A DNA stretch of 64,000 nt, from the NCBI GenBank assembly GCA_019359015.1, contig JAHHID010000030.1:1-64000 (forward strand). The letters run 5' to 3'. How positions within the stretch are numbered: the stretch's first letter is position 1; each line of letters begins with the position of its first letter. This stretch comes from Spirirestis rafaelensis WJT71-NPBG6 (GTDB taxonomy: Bacteria; Cyanobacteriota; Cyanobacteriia; Cyanobacteriales; Nostocaceae). The notes under the pieces were generated by a model. The model was not told the origin of the DNA. It saw only the letters and a list, made by a program, of their open reading frames with translations, and made no database searches. Both the position numbers and the translations under genes were made by a program. Of this stretch, positions 47,247-56,928 are shown piece by piece.

Positions 47247-47613
47247 AAGATTGCTAGGGCGTGTTTTCGCTTTTTCATTAGTCTGAAGGCTATACAAACA
47301 AAGCCTGACGACCCAGGCTGAAAAAGAAGGAGCTTCGTAGTCCGCCTATGCGGACTTTGTTTATACAGCAGTTTGCAAGTAAATAAAGTACAGCACCTAA
47401 AAAGTGAAAGTCATATATAAAGCTTTTTTCACTTTTTACTCCTGTACTCCTGAATTCTGCTATATAACCAAGGCACGTTATGTTCCTCCGCTTCCACTCC
47501 ATCGTTGCCGAGAAAGTTGTAGCCCCTGCCGCGCACCTTTCAAAGTGTTGGATAAAAGCGAAAACACTCTTTGATGGCTAATCCCCTTAATATGATTAGC
47601 CATTAGCAATCTT
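47247..47613. mobile_element. Possible MITE-like element downstream of recA
   Basis: The ends carry nested inverted repeats: outer aagattgcta (47247-47256) with its complement at 47604-47613, inner gtgttttcgctttt (47261-47274) with its complement at 47554-47567. A further 10-bp hairpin (atggctaatc at 47574-47583 with 47594-47603) lies in the right end. The interior (367 bases total) contains dispersed hairpin repeats with the acaaag core (47281-47361). There is no transposase and no target-site duplication that I can confirm. It begins 8 bases after the recA stop, so it also supplies the recA 3' end. The element call is an inference from inverted repeats. Confidence 0.4.
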
Positions 47614-47648
47614 ATTTGTGTGCAACTTTACTTATCAGAAATCTAAAA

Positions 47649-49268
47649 TTATAATAAGCCTCGTTTACCATTGGGACGTACAGTCATCCAATTAGTCTTA
47701 GCTAGTGCCAGCTGCTCCTCAGAAATTTTGGCACCAGTTAAATTAGCACCACACAGATTAGCTCCCCGGAGATTGGCATTATTAAGATAAGCATAACTAA
47801 GGTCTGCACCTCGCAAATCTGCTGCTTCTAAATCCGCATGACTAAAGTAAGCCTTACTTAAATTAGCGCCCCTGAGATTCGCACGGTTAAGACAGCTTCT
47901 GCCAAAGTCACTGTTGTGAAGATTAGCTCCTTGGAGGTTAGTTTTCTTCAATTGAGAGCGATGGAAATTCGTTTCCGATAAGTCTGCTCTTTGCAAATTT
48001 AGTAGATTTAAATCGTGTTGGGCAAAATCTCGTCTTCCTTTTACGTAAGCCTTTAATAAACCTTGAGTATCTAATTTATGAGTAACTTTAATATTTTGAT
48101 GCGAAGTACTATTGCTGCTAGCCAAAGTAGTTGATTTTGTGGTCATTACTCCCTGAGGTATTCCTCCAGCTTTTAGAGCTGCTCCTTCTGCGGTTTTGGC
48201 TCGTCTTGCTCGAATTGATTCTGCCACCCGCGCCACCCCTGCACTAGAGAAAGCGCTAGAAGGATTGCTGCAACATACACCAGAATCTTCCAAGTAGTAA
48301 GGTGTTAAACAAGTTCGCTCTTTGATGCTCACAGAGGATTTCGTAACCATACTCTGTGCCAAACTCTCTAAATATGGTTCCATCTCTAGTGCTCTGAGTA
48401 CTTCTTCGGCTGACTGATAGCGATTGCGTACTGAGACTTCAAGCATTTTTCGCAGCACTTCTGTTAAGTTAGCGCTTACTTGTACAAACTGTTCCCACAT
48501 CATTTTTCCAGTTGTAGGATTATAGTCTAAATCCCTAGGAGATTTGCCAGTCAGCAGATAAATGCATGTCACCCCCAGCGCGTAAATATCACTGGCGTAA
48601 ACTGGACGCATAGCCATTTGCTCTGGAGGGGCAAAACCAGGAGTGCCAATTGCGTATGCAGTTAATGCTGTTTGCTCGGATTGGGTTGTAGCTTGACTGA
48701 CTTGGTTTTTGACGGCTCCAAAGTCGATTAGAACTAATCTGGCATCTTGATCGCGGCGAATTAAGTTGGGTGGCTTGATATCGCGGTGAATTACCTTTCG
48801 CTCGTGGATGTATTGTAGTAATGGCAGTATATCGCTCAAGAATTGCTTGACTCCGGCTTCGCTCAATACTCCGTCGCGTTTCACCTCCTGCTGAAGGGTC
48901 GCGCCACTGATGTATTCTTGAACTAAGTAGAATTGTTCATGATCTTCAAAATAGTCCAGCAGCCGAGGCACTTGGGGATGATTGCCAATTTTGCCTAAGG
49001 TTTTCGCTTCTCGCTCAAACAGTTCCCGCGCCATCTGCAAAATGTGTGGTGCAGTTCCTGAAGAACGTAGTTGCTTGATTAAACAACTTGGTTCGCCTGG
49101 TAAGGCTTCATCTTGAGCTAGAAAGGTTGCACCAAAACCACCTTGACCTAATGGTTTGAGCACCCGATAGCGATCGCGCAACCGCAACCGCGAGCCACAA
49201 GACTGACACCTTTGGCTGTATGCCAAATTTTCTGGATTGGGACAGATCGGATTTAAGCAGTAGCTCAT
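47649..49268 (-). CDS. Serine/threonine protein kinase with pentapeptide repeats
   Basis: A 539-residue kinase. An N-terminal zinc-ribbon-like segment (cysteines 4, 9, 21 and 24) precedes a protein kinase domain (about 33-295) with the glycine loop GQGGFGATF, the catalytic HRDIKPPNL, IDFGAVK in place of DFG, and the PEQ-type GTPGFAPPEQ. A linker (295-420) leads to a pentapeptide-repeat domain (about 425-520; ANLRGANL, ADLRGADL units) that would fold as a square beta helix. It resembles SpkB-type cyanobacterial kinases. No membrane helix is visible, so it is soluble. Its substrates are unknown. Confidence 0.93.
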   Translation of the reverse strand: MSYCLNPICPNPENLAYSQRCQSCGSRLRLRDRYRVLKPLGQGGFGATFLAQDEALPGEPSCLIKQLRSSGTAPHILQMARELFEREAKTLGKIGNHPQVPRLLDYFEDHEQFYLVQEYISGATLQQEVKRDGVLSEAGVKQFLSDILPLLQYIHERKVIHRDIKPPNLIRRDQDARLVLIDFGAVKNQVSQATTQSEQTALTAYAIGTPGFAPPEQMAMRPVYASDIYALGVTCIYLLTGKSPRDLDYNPTTGKMMWEQFVQVSANLTEVLRKMLEVSVRNRYQSAEEVLRALEMEPYLESLAQSMVTKSSVSIKERTCLTPYYLEDSGVCCSNPSSAFSSAGVARVAESIRARRAKTAEGAALKAGGIPQGVMTTKSTTLASSNSTSHQNIKVTHKLDTQGLLKAYVKGRRDFAQHDLNLLNLQRADLSETNFHRSQLKKTNLQGANLHNSDFGRSCLNRANLRGANLSKAYFSHADLEAADLRGADLSYAYLNNANLRGANLCGANLTGAKISEEQLALAKTNWMTVRPNGKRGLL

Positions 49269-49693
49269 GCAAAGTTAACTCGCTGCACGAATAATTACGG
49301 GGAGTATTAAACTCTATTTTCAATTATTTAGACAACAATATACTTTTGCCAGGTCATTTTTGCGGTAAATCCTTTGAAGAGTTGCTAAAGTTAACCACGA
49401 GTTTACGTAAAGCAATCATAAACCCATGAAAATCTACTCTAATCAAGCTCACAACTACTTTCTCGATTTGGTTTAAACCCTAATAATTACGAGCTAAAAA
49501 TTTTATTTATTAAGTTAATATTTATATTTAGTATTAAGTAATTTTTTACATAAGTAATTTTACATATCAAATAAAATATTTTATTTAATATGTAATTTTT
49601 TCTGAAAACAACAATAGACAAAATAATTTTTACTGGCGAATGAGCCTCAAAATCAATTTATAGCCTAAGTAATATTAAATTATATTAAGCCAT
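49269..49693. other. AT-rich gene-free stretch
   Basis: Very AT-rich sequence (mostly aat/taa runs) between the divergently transcribed kinase and metallothionein genes. No gene or repeat is recognised; promoters for both genes must lie here or next to it. Confidence 0.5.
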
Positions 49694-49713
49694 ATATGAA
49701 CAATTGTTCATAT
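49694..49713. promoter_or_regulatory. SmtB/ArsR-type operator before the metallothionein gene
   Basis: A perfect 20-bp palindrome, atatgaacaa joined to ttgttcatat, lies 33 bases before the metallothionein ATG. It contains the tgaa/ttca core typical of zinc- or cadmium-responsive ArsR/SmtB repressors. The palindrome is seen; its protein is inferred, since no smtB gene lies in the window. Confidence 0.75.
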
Positions 49714-49746
49714 GTTATAGTAATTTGAGTATTCAAAGGAAAAATT

Positions 49747-49908
49747 ATGACAACCGTAACCCAAATGAAATGTGCTTGTTCTTCTTGTCTATGTATTGTT
49801 TCCCTAGAAGATAGTCTTAAAAAAGACGATAAATATTATTGCTCTGAAGCCTGTGCTGAAGGTCATAAAACCATGAAAGGCTGCGCTCACAATGGTTGCA
49901 GCTGTTAA
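49747..49908 (+). CDS. smtA: Bacterial metallothionein (SmtA-like)
   Basis: A 53-residue cysteine-rich protein with nine cysteines (positions 9, 11, 14, 16, 32, 36, 46, 51 and 53) and two histidines (40 and 48), matching the SmtA pattern: MKCACSSCLCIVS, YYCSEACAEGH and CAHNGCSC. SmtA binds four zinc ions in one domain and buffers zinc or detoxifies cadmium in the cytoplasm. It is close to the 56-residue Synechococcus protein in length. The ribosome binding site aaagga precedes the ATG. A perfect SmtB-like operator lies just upstream. Confidence 0.96.
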   Translation: MTTVTQMKCACSSCLCIVSLEDSLKKDDKYYCSEACAEGHKTMKGCAHNGCSC

Positions 49909-50094
49909 AAAATAACTAGGGACTAGGTTCAAGAGGGGCAGGGGGACAAGGGGAGCCACATGAAAGGTGCGGAGGTTCCCAAAGTTGAGCAAAGTGCCGT
50001 GGACAAGGGGGCAATATTTCTTCTTTCTTAGCCTTTACCCTTTCCCCTTTCCCCCTCATAAAATTGCCCAATTACCCAGTCCCCAGTCTCTAGC
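49909..50094. repeat. Gene-free stretch with tandem and interspersed repeat sequence
   Basis: The part at 49920-50000 contains an interspersed repeat fragment (ggtgcggaggttccc) and G-rich short repeats (acaagggg). The part at 50030-50060 is a run of ctttcccc units. Nothing else is recognised. Confidence 0.6.
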
Positions 50095-51393
50095 TTACAA
50101 ACTTGACATTACATCGCGTGCAGCTGTCAAAGTCCGCTCAATATCTTCCTCAGTGTGAGCAAACGAGGTAAACCCAGCCTCAAACTGAGACGGTGCTAAG
50201 TAAACACCCCGCTCTAACATGCCGCGATGGAAACGCCCAAATTTGGCTGTATCCGACTTTTTCGCATCCTCGTAGTTATGGACTGGTCCGTCCGTAAAGA
50301 ATAAGCCGAACATGCCGCTAATTTGTCCACCGCAAGCTGGGTGACCAGTTTCTTGAGCAATTTGCAGCAAGCCCGAAGCTAGCTTTTTGGTGATTTGGTC
50401 AAGATACTCGTAAGTACCTGGTTTTTGCAGCAATTCCAGCGTCTTAATGCCAGCAGTCATCGCCAAAGGATTACCAGAAAGAGTCCCGGCTTGATACATT
50501 GGACCTGCGGGAGCAACCATTGACATGATATCTTGGCGACCTCCGTAAGCTCCAACTGGCAAACCACCGCCGATAATCTTACCTAAGGTGGTCAAATCGG
50601 GGGTGACACCAAACTTCTCTTGAGCGCCACCATAAGCTATGCGGAAGCCCGTCATTACCTCGTCAAATATCAATAACGCCTTATGCTCGTGGGTAAGCTC
50701 TCGTAACCCTTCCAAGAAGCCTGCATCTGGAGTAATAAATCCAGCATTACCGACGACTGGCTCAAGAATAACACCAGCAATCTCATCGCGGTTCTCTTCA
50801 AACAAAGCTTTGACGGCTTCTAAGTCGTTGTAAGGCGCGTTTAGAGTATTGGCAGTTGTCGATTTCGGTACTCCTGGGGAGTCGGGTAAGCCGAGTGTGG
50901 CAACACCAGAACCTGCTTTCACCAAGAACATGTCAGCATGACCGTGGTAGCAGCCTTCAAACTTGATGATTTTGTCGCGCCCAGTAAAAGCCCGCATCAA
51001 CCGCAGCACTGCCATACAAGCTTCTGTGCCCGAGTTAACAAATCTTACCATTTCGATGCTGGGGACGGCAGCAATGACCATTTCTGCCAGTACATTTTCT
51101 AGTACTGAGGGCGCACCGAAGCTTGTGCCTTTTTCTAAGGCTTCATGTAGCGCGGCAATCACTTCTGGATGAGCGTGACCACAAATCGCCGGTCCCCAAG
51201 TGCCTACATAGTCGATATACTGATTGCCATCGACATCCCAAATGTAGGCGCCTTTAACGTGATCAAAAACGATTGGTTGTCCACCCACGGATTTGAAGGC
51301 GCGGACTGGAGAACTCACACCTCCGGGCATCAAATTTTGGGCAGCCGCGAAGATTTCTTGTGATTTTGTAGTTTTAATCGTGGTATTTACCAA
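50095..51393 (-). CDS. hemL: Glutamate-1-semialdehyde 2,1-aminomutase
   Basis: A 432-residue PLP enzyme that converts glutamate-1-semialdehyde to 5-aminolevulinate, the last step of the C5 route to heme, chlorophyll and bilins. Motifs include [59 protein letters not shown] and the PLP lysine in [18 protein letters not shown]. The frame begins with TTG (51391-51393) behind an aggaga ribosome binding site; no ATG fits. Length is normal. Confidence 0.97.
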   Translation of the reverse strand: MVNTTIKTTKSQEIFAAAQNLMPGGVSSPVRAFKSVGGQPIVFDHVKGAYIWDVDGNQYIDYVGTWGPAICGHAHPEVIAALHEALEKGTSFGAPSVLENVLAEMVIAAVPSIEMVRFVNSGTEACMAVLRLMRAFTGRDKIIKFEGCYHGHADMFLVKAGSGVATLGLPDSPGVPKSTTANTLNAPYNDLEAVKALFEENRDEIAGVILEPVVGNAGFITPDAGFLEGLRELTHEHKALLIFDEVMTGFRIAYGGAQEKFGVTPDLTTLGKIIGGGLPVGAYGGRQDIMSMVAPAGPMYQAGTLSGNPLAMTAGIKTLELLQKPGTYEYLDQITKKLASGLLQIAQETGHPACGGQISGMFGLFFTDGPVHNYEDAKKSDTAKFGRFHRGMLERGVYLAPSQFEAGFTSFAHTEEDIERTLTAARDVMSSL

Positions 51394-51498
51394 GGTTTTC
51401 TCCTAACAGTGGAAACAAAAAGGTCTATCTTAGGATAGGGGTAAAAACTGCCTAGAACCTCTATCGTAGTAAATTACCTGAACCAAGAAAATAACAAT

Positions 51499-51687
51499 AT
51501 GTTATATAAATCTAATCAAGATTTGCCTTCAGATATTCGGACTCGATTATCTGAGCCATACCAGGATCTTTACCGGGCAGCTTACAACTCGGCTCTACAC
51601 TGGTATGGCGAAGCAACAAAGGCTCATAAAGTAGCTTTAAGTGCTGTAAAAATGCAGTCGGCGATGAACAGGAATGTTCTTGTTTAA
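51499..51687 (+). CDS. ChaB family protein
   Basis: A 62-residue protein. YKSNQDLPSDIRTRLSEPYQDLYRAAYNSALHWY matches the ChaB family, whose members are small soluble proteins, some linked to the ChaA cation antiporter. AHKVALSAVK agrees with the conserved A-W-A-AVK end, but it has serine in place of tryptophan-alanine. No chaA is nearby, so the physiological role here is unknown. Confidence 0.78.
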   Translation: MLYKSNQDLPSDIRTRLSEPYQDLYRAAYNSALHWYGEATKAHKVALSAVKMQSAMNRNVLV

Positions 51688-51790
51688 GATCAAATAACAA
51701 AATTTAATTTAAAAAATTACACCAGCTGCTTCATGCACAATGGTATCGTAAATCAATAAATTAATTTTGCATTTACTTGCAGCAGCTGGT

Positions 51791-52441
51791 ATGTCTTCGA
51801 TTGACCGCCATTCACTAAACCATGCAATCCCTGTTGAGAAAATTCGCTACGATGACAAGGGTCTAGTACCAGCAATTGTCCAGGATTATCTGGATGGTAC
51901 TGTTTTGATGATGGCATGGATGAATCGAGAGTCGTTGCAGAAAACTTTAGAAACTGGGGAAACTTGGTTTTGGAGTCGATCGCGTGAAAATTTGTGGCAC
52001 AAGGGAGAGACTTCGGGACATTTGCAAAAGGTACGAAGTATCCGTTATGACTGTGATAGTGATGCTCTGTTAATTGGGGTTGAGCAGTTAGGAGATATTG
52101 CCTGCCATACAGGAGAACGCAGTTGTTTTCATCAAGTAGATGGGACAATTACTGCACCACCAGCCGATACTTTGTCGCAATTGTTTCAGGTGATATGCGA
52201 TCGCCGCGACAACCCCACTGAAAGTTCTTACACCTCAAAGCTATTTGCTGGCGGTGATAACAAGATTTTGAAAAAGATTGGCGAGGAATCTGCTGAGGTG
52301 GTGATGGCGTGTAAGGATGATGAACCAGATGCGATCGCTGGTGAAGTTGCAGATTTGCTATATCATACTTTGGTGGCTTTGGCTCATCATCATGTTGATT
52401 TAAAGGCGGTTTATCGGAAGTTGCAGGAGAGAAGGAAGTAA
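51791..52441 (+). CDS. hisIE: Bifunctional HisI-HisE
   Basis: A 216-residue fusion catalysing the second and third steps of histidine synthesis. HisI (phosphoribosyl-AMP cyclohydrolase, about residues 15-115) has [34 protein letters not shown], and the DCDSDALL metal site. HisE (phosphoribosyl-ATP pyrophosphatase, about 125-216) has [17 protein letters not shown] and [13 protein letters not shown] frame from a TTG at 51767 is eight codons longer, but the ATG at 51791 is preferred. Length is normal for the fusion. Confidence 0.95.
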   Translation: MSSIDRHSLNHAIPVEKIRYDDKGLVPAIVQDYLDGTVLMMAWMNRESLQKTLETGETWFWSRSRENLWHKGETSGHLQKVRSIRYDCDSDALLIGVEQLGDIACHTGERSCFHQVDGTITAPPADTLSQLFQVICDRRDNPTESSYTSKLFAGGDNKILKKIGEESAEVVMACKDDEPDAIAGEVADLLYHTLVALAHHHVDLKAVYRKLQERRK

Positions 52442-52647
52442 TAACGAAGCGCGTACCCCTTCGGGGAAGCAAGCTAGGTGCAGCGTCTCGAACGCGATTG
52501 CGTCTTTGAAACGAGAAGAGAAGAACGTTAACGAAGAGGGAAACAGGAGAGGTTTTTGGTTTAATCAGCAAACTCACCCCTTGTCTGCAATATCTCTAAC
52601 TCTTCAACCTGGCAAAAGTGCGGATGCATAGACAATTAGTCAATTTC

Positions 52648-53931
52648 CTACTCTTGATTTGCTACTTTTGTGTGAGTAGGCAAAATTCGATTGAGATACA
52701 GCAAAATAACCAGAGTGATGACAACACTAAAGGAAAACCCTAACCAAAGGCTATCGGTAACAATTCGCGGTTGATCTAATGCCCAACCACCCAAGGGAGG
52801 ACCGATAAAATAGCCAACTGCCCAACACAGAGAGTTAATAGCGAAATAAACTCCGCGTTGAGATTCGGGGGCTAAGTCGGTGACTAATGAGGAGGCTGAG
52901 GGGGTGTAAGAGGTTATAGCAACGGCAAATATTGCTAATGCCAAAGCTGCCCAAACTAAATTATCGGTTGTAGCAGTGCCACAAGCCCAGATGAAGCTGA
53001 AACCAATTGCCCATAGCAAGCAAGAAAAGGTAAACGCTACTGTGTGAGAAAAGCGTTTTAAGACACGGGCAACGGGTATTTGTGAGAGAATAGCGATCGC
53101 TAAATGCAGCGCGAAAAGAGCACTAATAGTAGTTTCCAAAAATCCTTGTCCTGAGTTACCAACAGACACAAAGTTTTTAAAGTAGATGGGAATGGTGCTG
53201 TGCAGTTGGGAAACGTAGGTGGTGAAGATGATATTGAGGACAACATAGACCAAAAAAGGGCGATCGCTTAATGCTGCCATCCAAGAAGCGATATGTTGTG
53301 TCTTGTCAGATTGTCTCATATCTGGTGTGCCCGTTTCCGCGATCGCCAGATAAACAACTCCAAAAAAGACAATAAAAGAGATGGCATCAATGATAAATAG
53401 CGATCGATAACTTCCACTTGTCGTCACCAAAACACCACCCAAGACAATTCCCATCCCCAAACCGAGATTATCTGCCAGTCGCGTAATCGCATAAGCTTCA
53501 CGGCGATTTTCAGTTGGTGTCAAGTCGGCAACAACAGCTTCATTTGCGGGCCAGTATAAACCCAAACCCAAGCCTGTGATCAAGTTACCGATTACCAAAG
53601 TAGCAAAATTATTGCTTGCAGCTAAAACTAAAGAACCAATTGCCGAAATTGCTGCTGAAAACAACAATGTGCGTCTGCGTCCCCACGAGGGAGAATCAAC
53701 ACCCATACCACCCAAAATCCTGCCGACTACACCAGAAATTGAGGCACTACCCAAGGCAAAACCGACAGCGGTTGTAGATAAACCGACTTTGTTAACGAAA
53801 AAAATCGGGGCATAAAACAGAGTAAAGCCTGTGCCCATTTCCAACAGAAGCCTACCAAGTGCCAAAATCCAAACTTTGACATGAATCGGTGGGAACCACG
53901 ATGCGAGCTGCGATTTGGGCGGAAATTTCAA
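52648..53931 (-). CDS. MFS transporter
   Basis: A 427-residue major facilitator transporter with about twelve hydrophobic segments. The motif after helix 2 is GRILGGMGVDSPSWGRRRTLL, the usual cytoplasmic loop signature. An efflux role (drug or metabolite) is common in this family, but no substrate can be inferred. The N terminus is short and cytoplasmic (PKSQLASWFPPIHVKV). The gene stands alone. Confidence 0.88.
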   Translation of the reverse strand: MKFPPKSQLASWFPPIHVKVWILALGRLLLEMGTGFTLFYAPIFFVNKVGLSTTAVGFALGSASISGVVGRILGGMGVDSPSWGRRRTLLFSAAISAIGSLVLAASNNFATLVIGNLITGLGLGLYWPANEAVVADLTPTENRREAYAITRLADNLGLGMGIVLGGVLVTTSGSYRSLFIIDAISFIVFFGVVYLAIAETGTPDMRQSDKTQHIASWMAALSDRPFLVYVVLNIIFTTYVSQLHSTIPIYFKNFVSVGNSGQGFLETTISALFALHLAIAILSQIPVARVLKRFSHTVAFTFSCLLWAIGFSFIWACGTATTDNLVWAALALAIFAVAITSYTPSASSLVTDLAPESQRGVYFAINSLCWAVGYFIGPPLGGWALDQPRIVTDSLWLGFSFSVVITLVILLYLNRILPTHTKVANQE

Positions 53932-54468
53932 GGGTCGCTCTTGCTTAAGTTTTGTTAATTCACACTCATTATAAATTTAAAAAATTATTTTTAATTTTTA
54001 ATCTTCTAAAAGGGCTAATCGTCTTTTTTGTAATTCTTATCATTCACGCTGATTTTTCTCACTAATTCCACAGACTTTCCACAGCCATTTTACAGGTTTT
54101 CCACAACCGCTTTACGGTTTCATCGGCTCTTGGTGTCTTAGGCTTAATTTTTTACTGTTAAGGATACTTGACTTAAAGGACTGAGTTTTTATGAATATAT
54201 GTAACAGAAAAATGGCTTAAACCCTGATTATTCCGTAATTATTTAGTTTTGATAAACTGATTTGTAACATTTCGCAGCATTGACAAACCTACCCCCTCTT
54301 GGCGCACAATGATTCGGCTTGCTTTTGTAATCGGCAGCGCATCTGTGTAAAATTACCCTGTTATTGCCGCAAATTGTTGGTTAGGCATTCATACAGTGTG
54401 TTGTCCAAAAGTTGGTAACAGCAAGCAACGTGTACTTTATTGATTAACCTGATAGGGGCAAAAGAGAA
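53932..54468. other. Gene-free region with phased DnaA-box-like motifs
   Basis: Between divergent MFS and DUF2811 genes. At 54066-54120 five 11-base units of similar form follow each other: ttccacagact, ttccacagcca, ttttacaggtt, ttccacaaccg, ctttacggttt. The fourth includes a perfect ttttccaca (54097-54105), the DnaA-box form, and ctttccaca (54075-54083) differs by one base. No dnaA, dnaN or AT-rich unwinding element is adjacent that I can identify, although the area is generally AT-rich. Confidence 0.55.
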
Positions 54469-54672
54469 ATGAACACAACGGTTAGCATATTTACAGAAAT
54501 TCCGGAAACGCTCCACGAATCCCTCAAAATTTACTTAGAATCACATCCGGATTGGGATCAAAATCGAGTATTAACTGCGGCGCTGTCATTGTTTTTGCTA
54601 CAAAATGGAGATAGCGATCGCCGCGCGGCTCGCGTATATCTGGAAACTTTATTTCATAACTGCCAAGCATAA
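54469..54672 (+). CDS. DUF2811 family protein
   Basis: A 67-residue cyanobacterial protein that I recognise as DUF2811: TVSIFTEIPETLHESLKIYLE, SHPDWDQNRVLTAALSLFLLQ and RRAARVYLETLF. The layout of a beta strand and two helices resembles a ribbon-helix-helix fold, so DNA binding is possible but not shown. The ribosome binding site is weak. The stop is followed by an 18-bp palindrome built around HIP1 (caagagcgatcgctcttg at 54716-54733). Confidence 0.8.
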   Translation: MNTTVSIFTEIPETLHESLKIYLESHPDWDQNRVLTAALSLFLLQNGDSDRRAARVYLETLFHNCQA

Positions 54673-55488
54673 CTACGGTGCTAGCAATTACCATTTTGCA
54701 GCTAATAAAGAACATCAAGAGCGATCGCTCTTGGTGCTGTTAACTTAGTAAGAGTACGGCACATCATACCGCAGCAGCGGATTTGAGTTACAGCAAACTC
54801 CAAAGGAAAAAATCAGATTAGAGTGAGCCATAAAAATAAATGCTTTTCTCGGTGTGTAGAAAAATGCTAGCAGAGTACTGAATATCCGGGATGAACTGCT
54901 AGGCATTTATTTCTTGGCAATATACTTTTGTCAAACTAAGCCTTGGGGACAAACCCCAAAAAATCCAATAGCCAAGCCAGCCACCATTGAGTGTAGCTGG
55001 CTGCACCACGAATAATTGCTGCGTCAGATGGCGATCGCATTATTCATGCGCTTGACGGCAAATAACGCCGACATTGCCACTGACTCTATACCTCAAATTT
55101 TGACAATATATCAATATATATTTATATATAAAACTTTCAATTTTCCCAAAATTTTCCCTTGAAAATTCAGGTGATTTATACAAATTTATACAAAGCGCGA
55201 TCGCGTTTGCGGAGCGTCTTGTAGAGAAGCGCTGCCGCAAGGCGGCAAATCGCATTCAGCAGTTTGAGCAAGTGAAATTTACCTGCTCAAATTGAAAGCA
55301 AATCTACTTGCATGATAGTTAACGCCTGTGAAAGCAAGACGCACCCTATTTAAACTTTAAATCCAGATTTCCAAAAATTGTCTGACTGTAGCTCTGTAGC
55401 AAATACATCATGGCGTATCTTTGGGCATTTGCTGTCTTAATTTAGCTCTTAATACCAAAGAAATTGACGCATTTTGGCATCATCAAAA
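54673..55488. other. Gene-free region, with an interspersed repeat
   Basis: No gene is recognised. A perfect 18-bp palindrome lies at 54716-54733. At 55195-55255 there is a clear member of the GC-rich interspersed family (cggagcgtcttgtagagaag and gctgccgcaaggcgg). The rest is AT-rich, and contains an AT run (tatatcaatatatattta) near 55110. Confidence 0.55.
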
Positions 55489-55519
55489 GTCAAGAGTCAA
55501 AAAACTCTAGACTCTTGAC
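55489..55519 (-). terminator. Terminator-like hairpin after the response regulator
   Basis: A 10-bp stem (gtcaagagtc at 55489-55498, gactcttgac at 55510-55519) ends directly at the stop codon of the leftward response regulator; on that strand tttttg and a following ttttg supply T residues. Confidence 0.55.
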
Positions 55520-56236
55520 TCAGGACTTGCTATCAGACTGCGGCTGAGTAGGACATTCAAATTTATACCCCACGCCACGTACAGTCTGGATTAGTGCTGG
55601 CTGACTAGCATCGGCTTCAATTTTCTTGCGAATTTGACCGATATGCACATCTACAACGCGCTGATCGCCGACGTATTCATAGTCCCATACCTCTTGGATG
55701 AGTTCTGCTCGTCGCCAAACTCGACCTGGATGGCTGGCTAAGAAATGCAGTAAGTCAAATTCTAGAGCAGTTAAAAGTACTGGTTGGGTGTTAAGTGTTA
55801 CCTCTCGGCGTACTGGATCGATCATCAATTTTTCAAATACCAGGCGTTTCTGCTCTGCCGTAGTAACAACCCGCTGACGCCGTAAAATGGCTGCTACTCT
55901 CACTTCTAGTTCTCCCAGACCAAATGGTTTGGTGAGATAATCATCAGCGCCTTTAGCAAAGCCCCGAATCTTGTCAGCTTCATCTGCACGGCTAGTCAGC
56001 ATGAGAACAAAAACACCGTTACGGCTTTGCATCTCTTGGCAGAGGTTAAACCCAATTACATCTGGTAAATTCACATCTAGAATCACCAAATCTGGGTTAA
56101 ATTGCTCAAATAAAGCTATGGCAGTCTTACCGTCTTCGGCAGCCTCTACCTGATAGCTCTGTTTAATCAGAAACCGTTGAATTAAATTACGAACCGCAGG
56201 GTCGTCATCAACTACAAGAACTTTGGCAGGAGCCAT
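55520..56236 (-). CDS. OmpR-family response regulator
   Basis: A 238-residue two-component regulator. The receiver domain (about 3-118) has the acidic pocket VVDDDP, the phosphoacceptor in LVILDVNLPD and the conserved lysine in LTKPFGLGEL; the DNA-binding winged helix (about 135-232) has LTALEFDLLHFLASHPGRVWRRAEL, VDVHIGQIRKKIE and IQTVRGVGYKFE. A longer frame starts at 56254; the ATG at 56236 (MAPAKVLVVDDD) is the more usual beginning. It is not recognisably RpaA or RpaB from sequence. No histidine kinase is adjacent. Confidence 0.9.
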   Translation of the reverse strand: MAPAKVLVVDDDPAVRNLIQRFLIKQSYQVEAAEDGKTAIALFEQFNPDLVILDVNLPDVIGFNLCQEMQSRNGVFVLMLTSRADEADKIRGFAKGADDYLTKPFGLGELEVRVAAILRRQRVVTTAEQKRLVFEKLMIDPVRREVTLNTQPVLLTALEFDLLHFLASHPGRVWRRAELIQEVWDYEYVGDQRVVDVHIGQIRKKIEADASQPALIQTVRGVGYKFECPTQPQSDSKS

Positions 56237-56254
56237 GACCATCACTTTGCACAA

Positions 56255-56928
56255 AAATTCATAGGATTAATAAAGGTCGCCGCATAAAAGCGTAGTTTCA
56301 CGGGGGTAATAACAATCTACAAGTCTAAAGTATTAATTTCCCGATCACCCAAGTAATAGTGTAATCAGGATTCTGACAATTACAACGCGAATATTCTGGT
56401 TATGCCAGTCTTGGACGTAAGTGCAGATGTTTTAATTGTCAAATTATTTGTGTCCAGTAAGCAGATGTGACCCGTATTCCGCAGGATTTGGCTAAACGCC
56501 GGACACTTTCTGATTTTAGTTGCCTGGTTATTTAAAACGCTTCAATTGTAAATCATCTGTAGCTCAATGCCACAAGCCATTTGAAAATTAATTATTTAAA
56601 ATGTAAATGTCAAGGTACGGTGAGATGCAAACTCCAAAACAGAAAAGTTAATTTTTTCATAAAGGATGCCTTTTAGGTATTTTTCGCTTCAATTCAAGAT
56701 TAGAGCTAGAACTTGGCAACGACATGAGGGGATACACTGAGTTATAACAATATGTTAAAGTTACTATAGTTAAATCTCTCAGGTCGATAATATCGCTCCC
56801 CGTGCTACTATCCTGGTAGGACATAGCAATCGAGCGAAACTTACGTTTCGACCGAGATAAAAGCTGAAGAACCCTTTTTCTTTCAAAGAAAGGCTGCTGC
56901 CAACTAAGGCTATACGTAATAAACTCCC
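56255..56928. other. Gene-free region between divergent genes
   Basis: AT-rich sequence between the response regulator and the CPP1-like gene. No repeat or operator is recognised; a 673-base spacing for two divergent promoters is generous but not unusual in these genomes. Confidence 0.5.

Noticed and set aside
52149-52577. A 142-codon minus-strand frame overlapping the hisIE end.
   Set aside because: It is antisense to the well-supported HisE domain and runs into repeat sequence.
54066-54120. Reading the DnaA-box-like array as the chromosomal origin.
   Set aside because: No dnaA or dnaN lies in the window and I cannot compute skew, so it is kept as a finding and not called as an origin.
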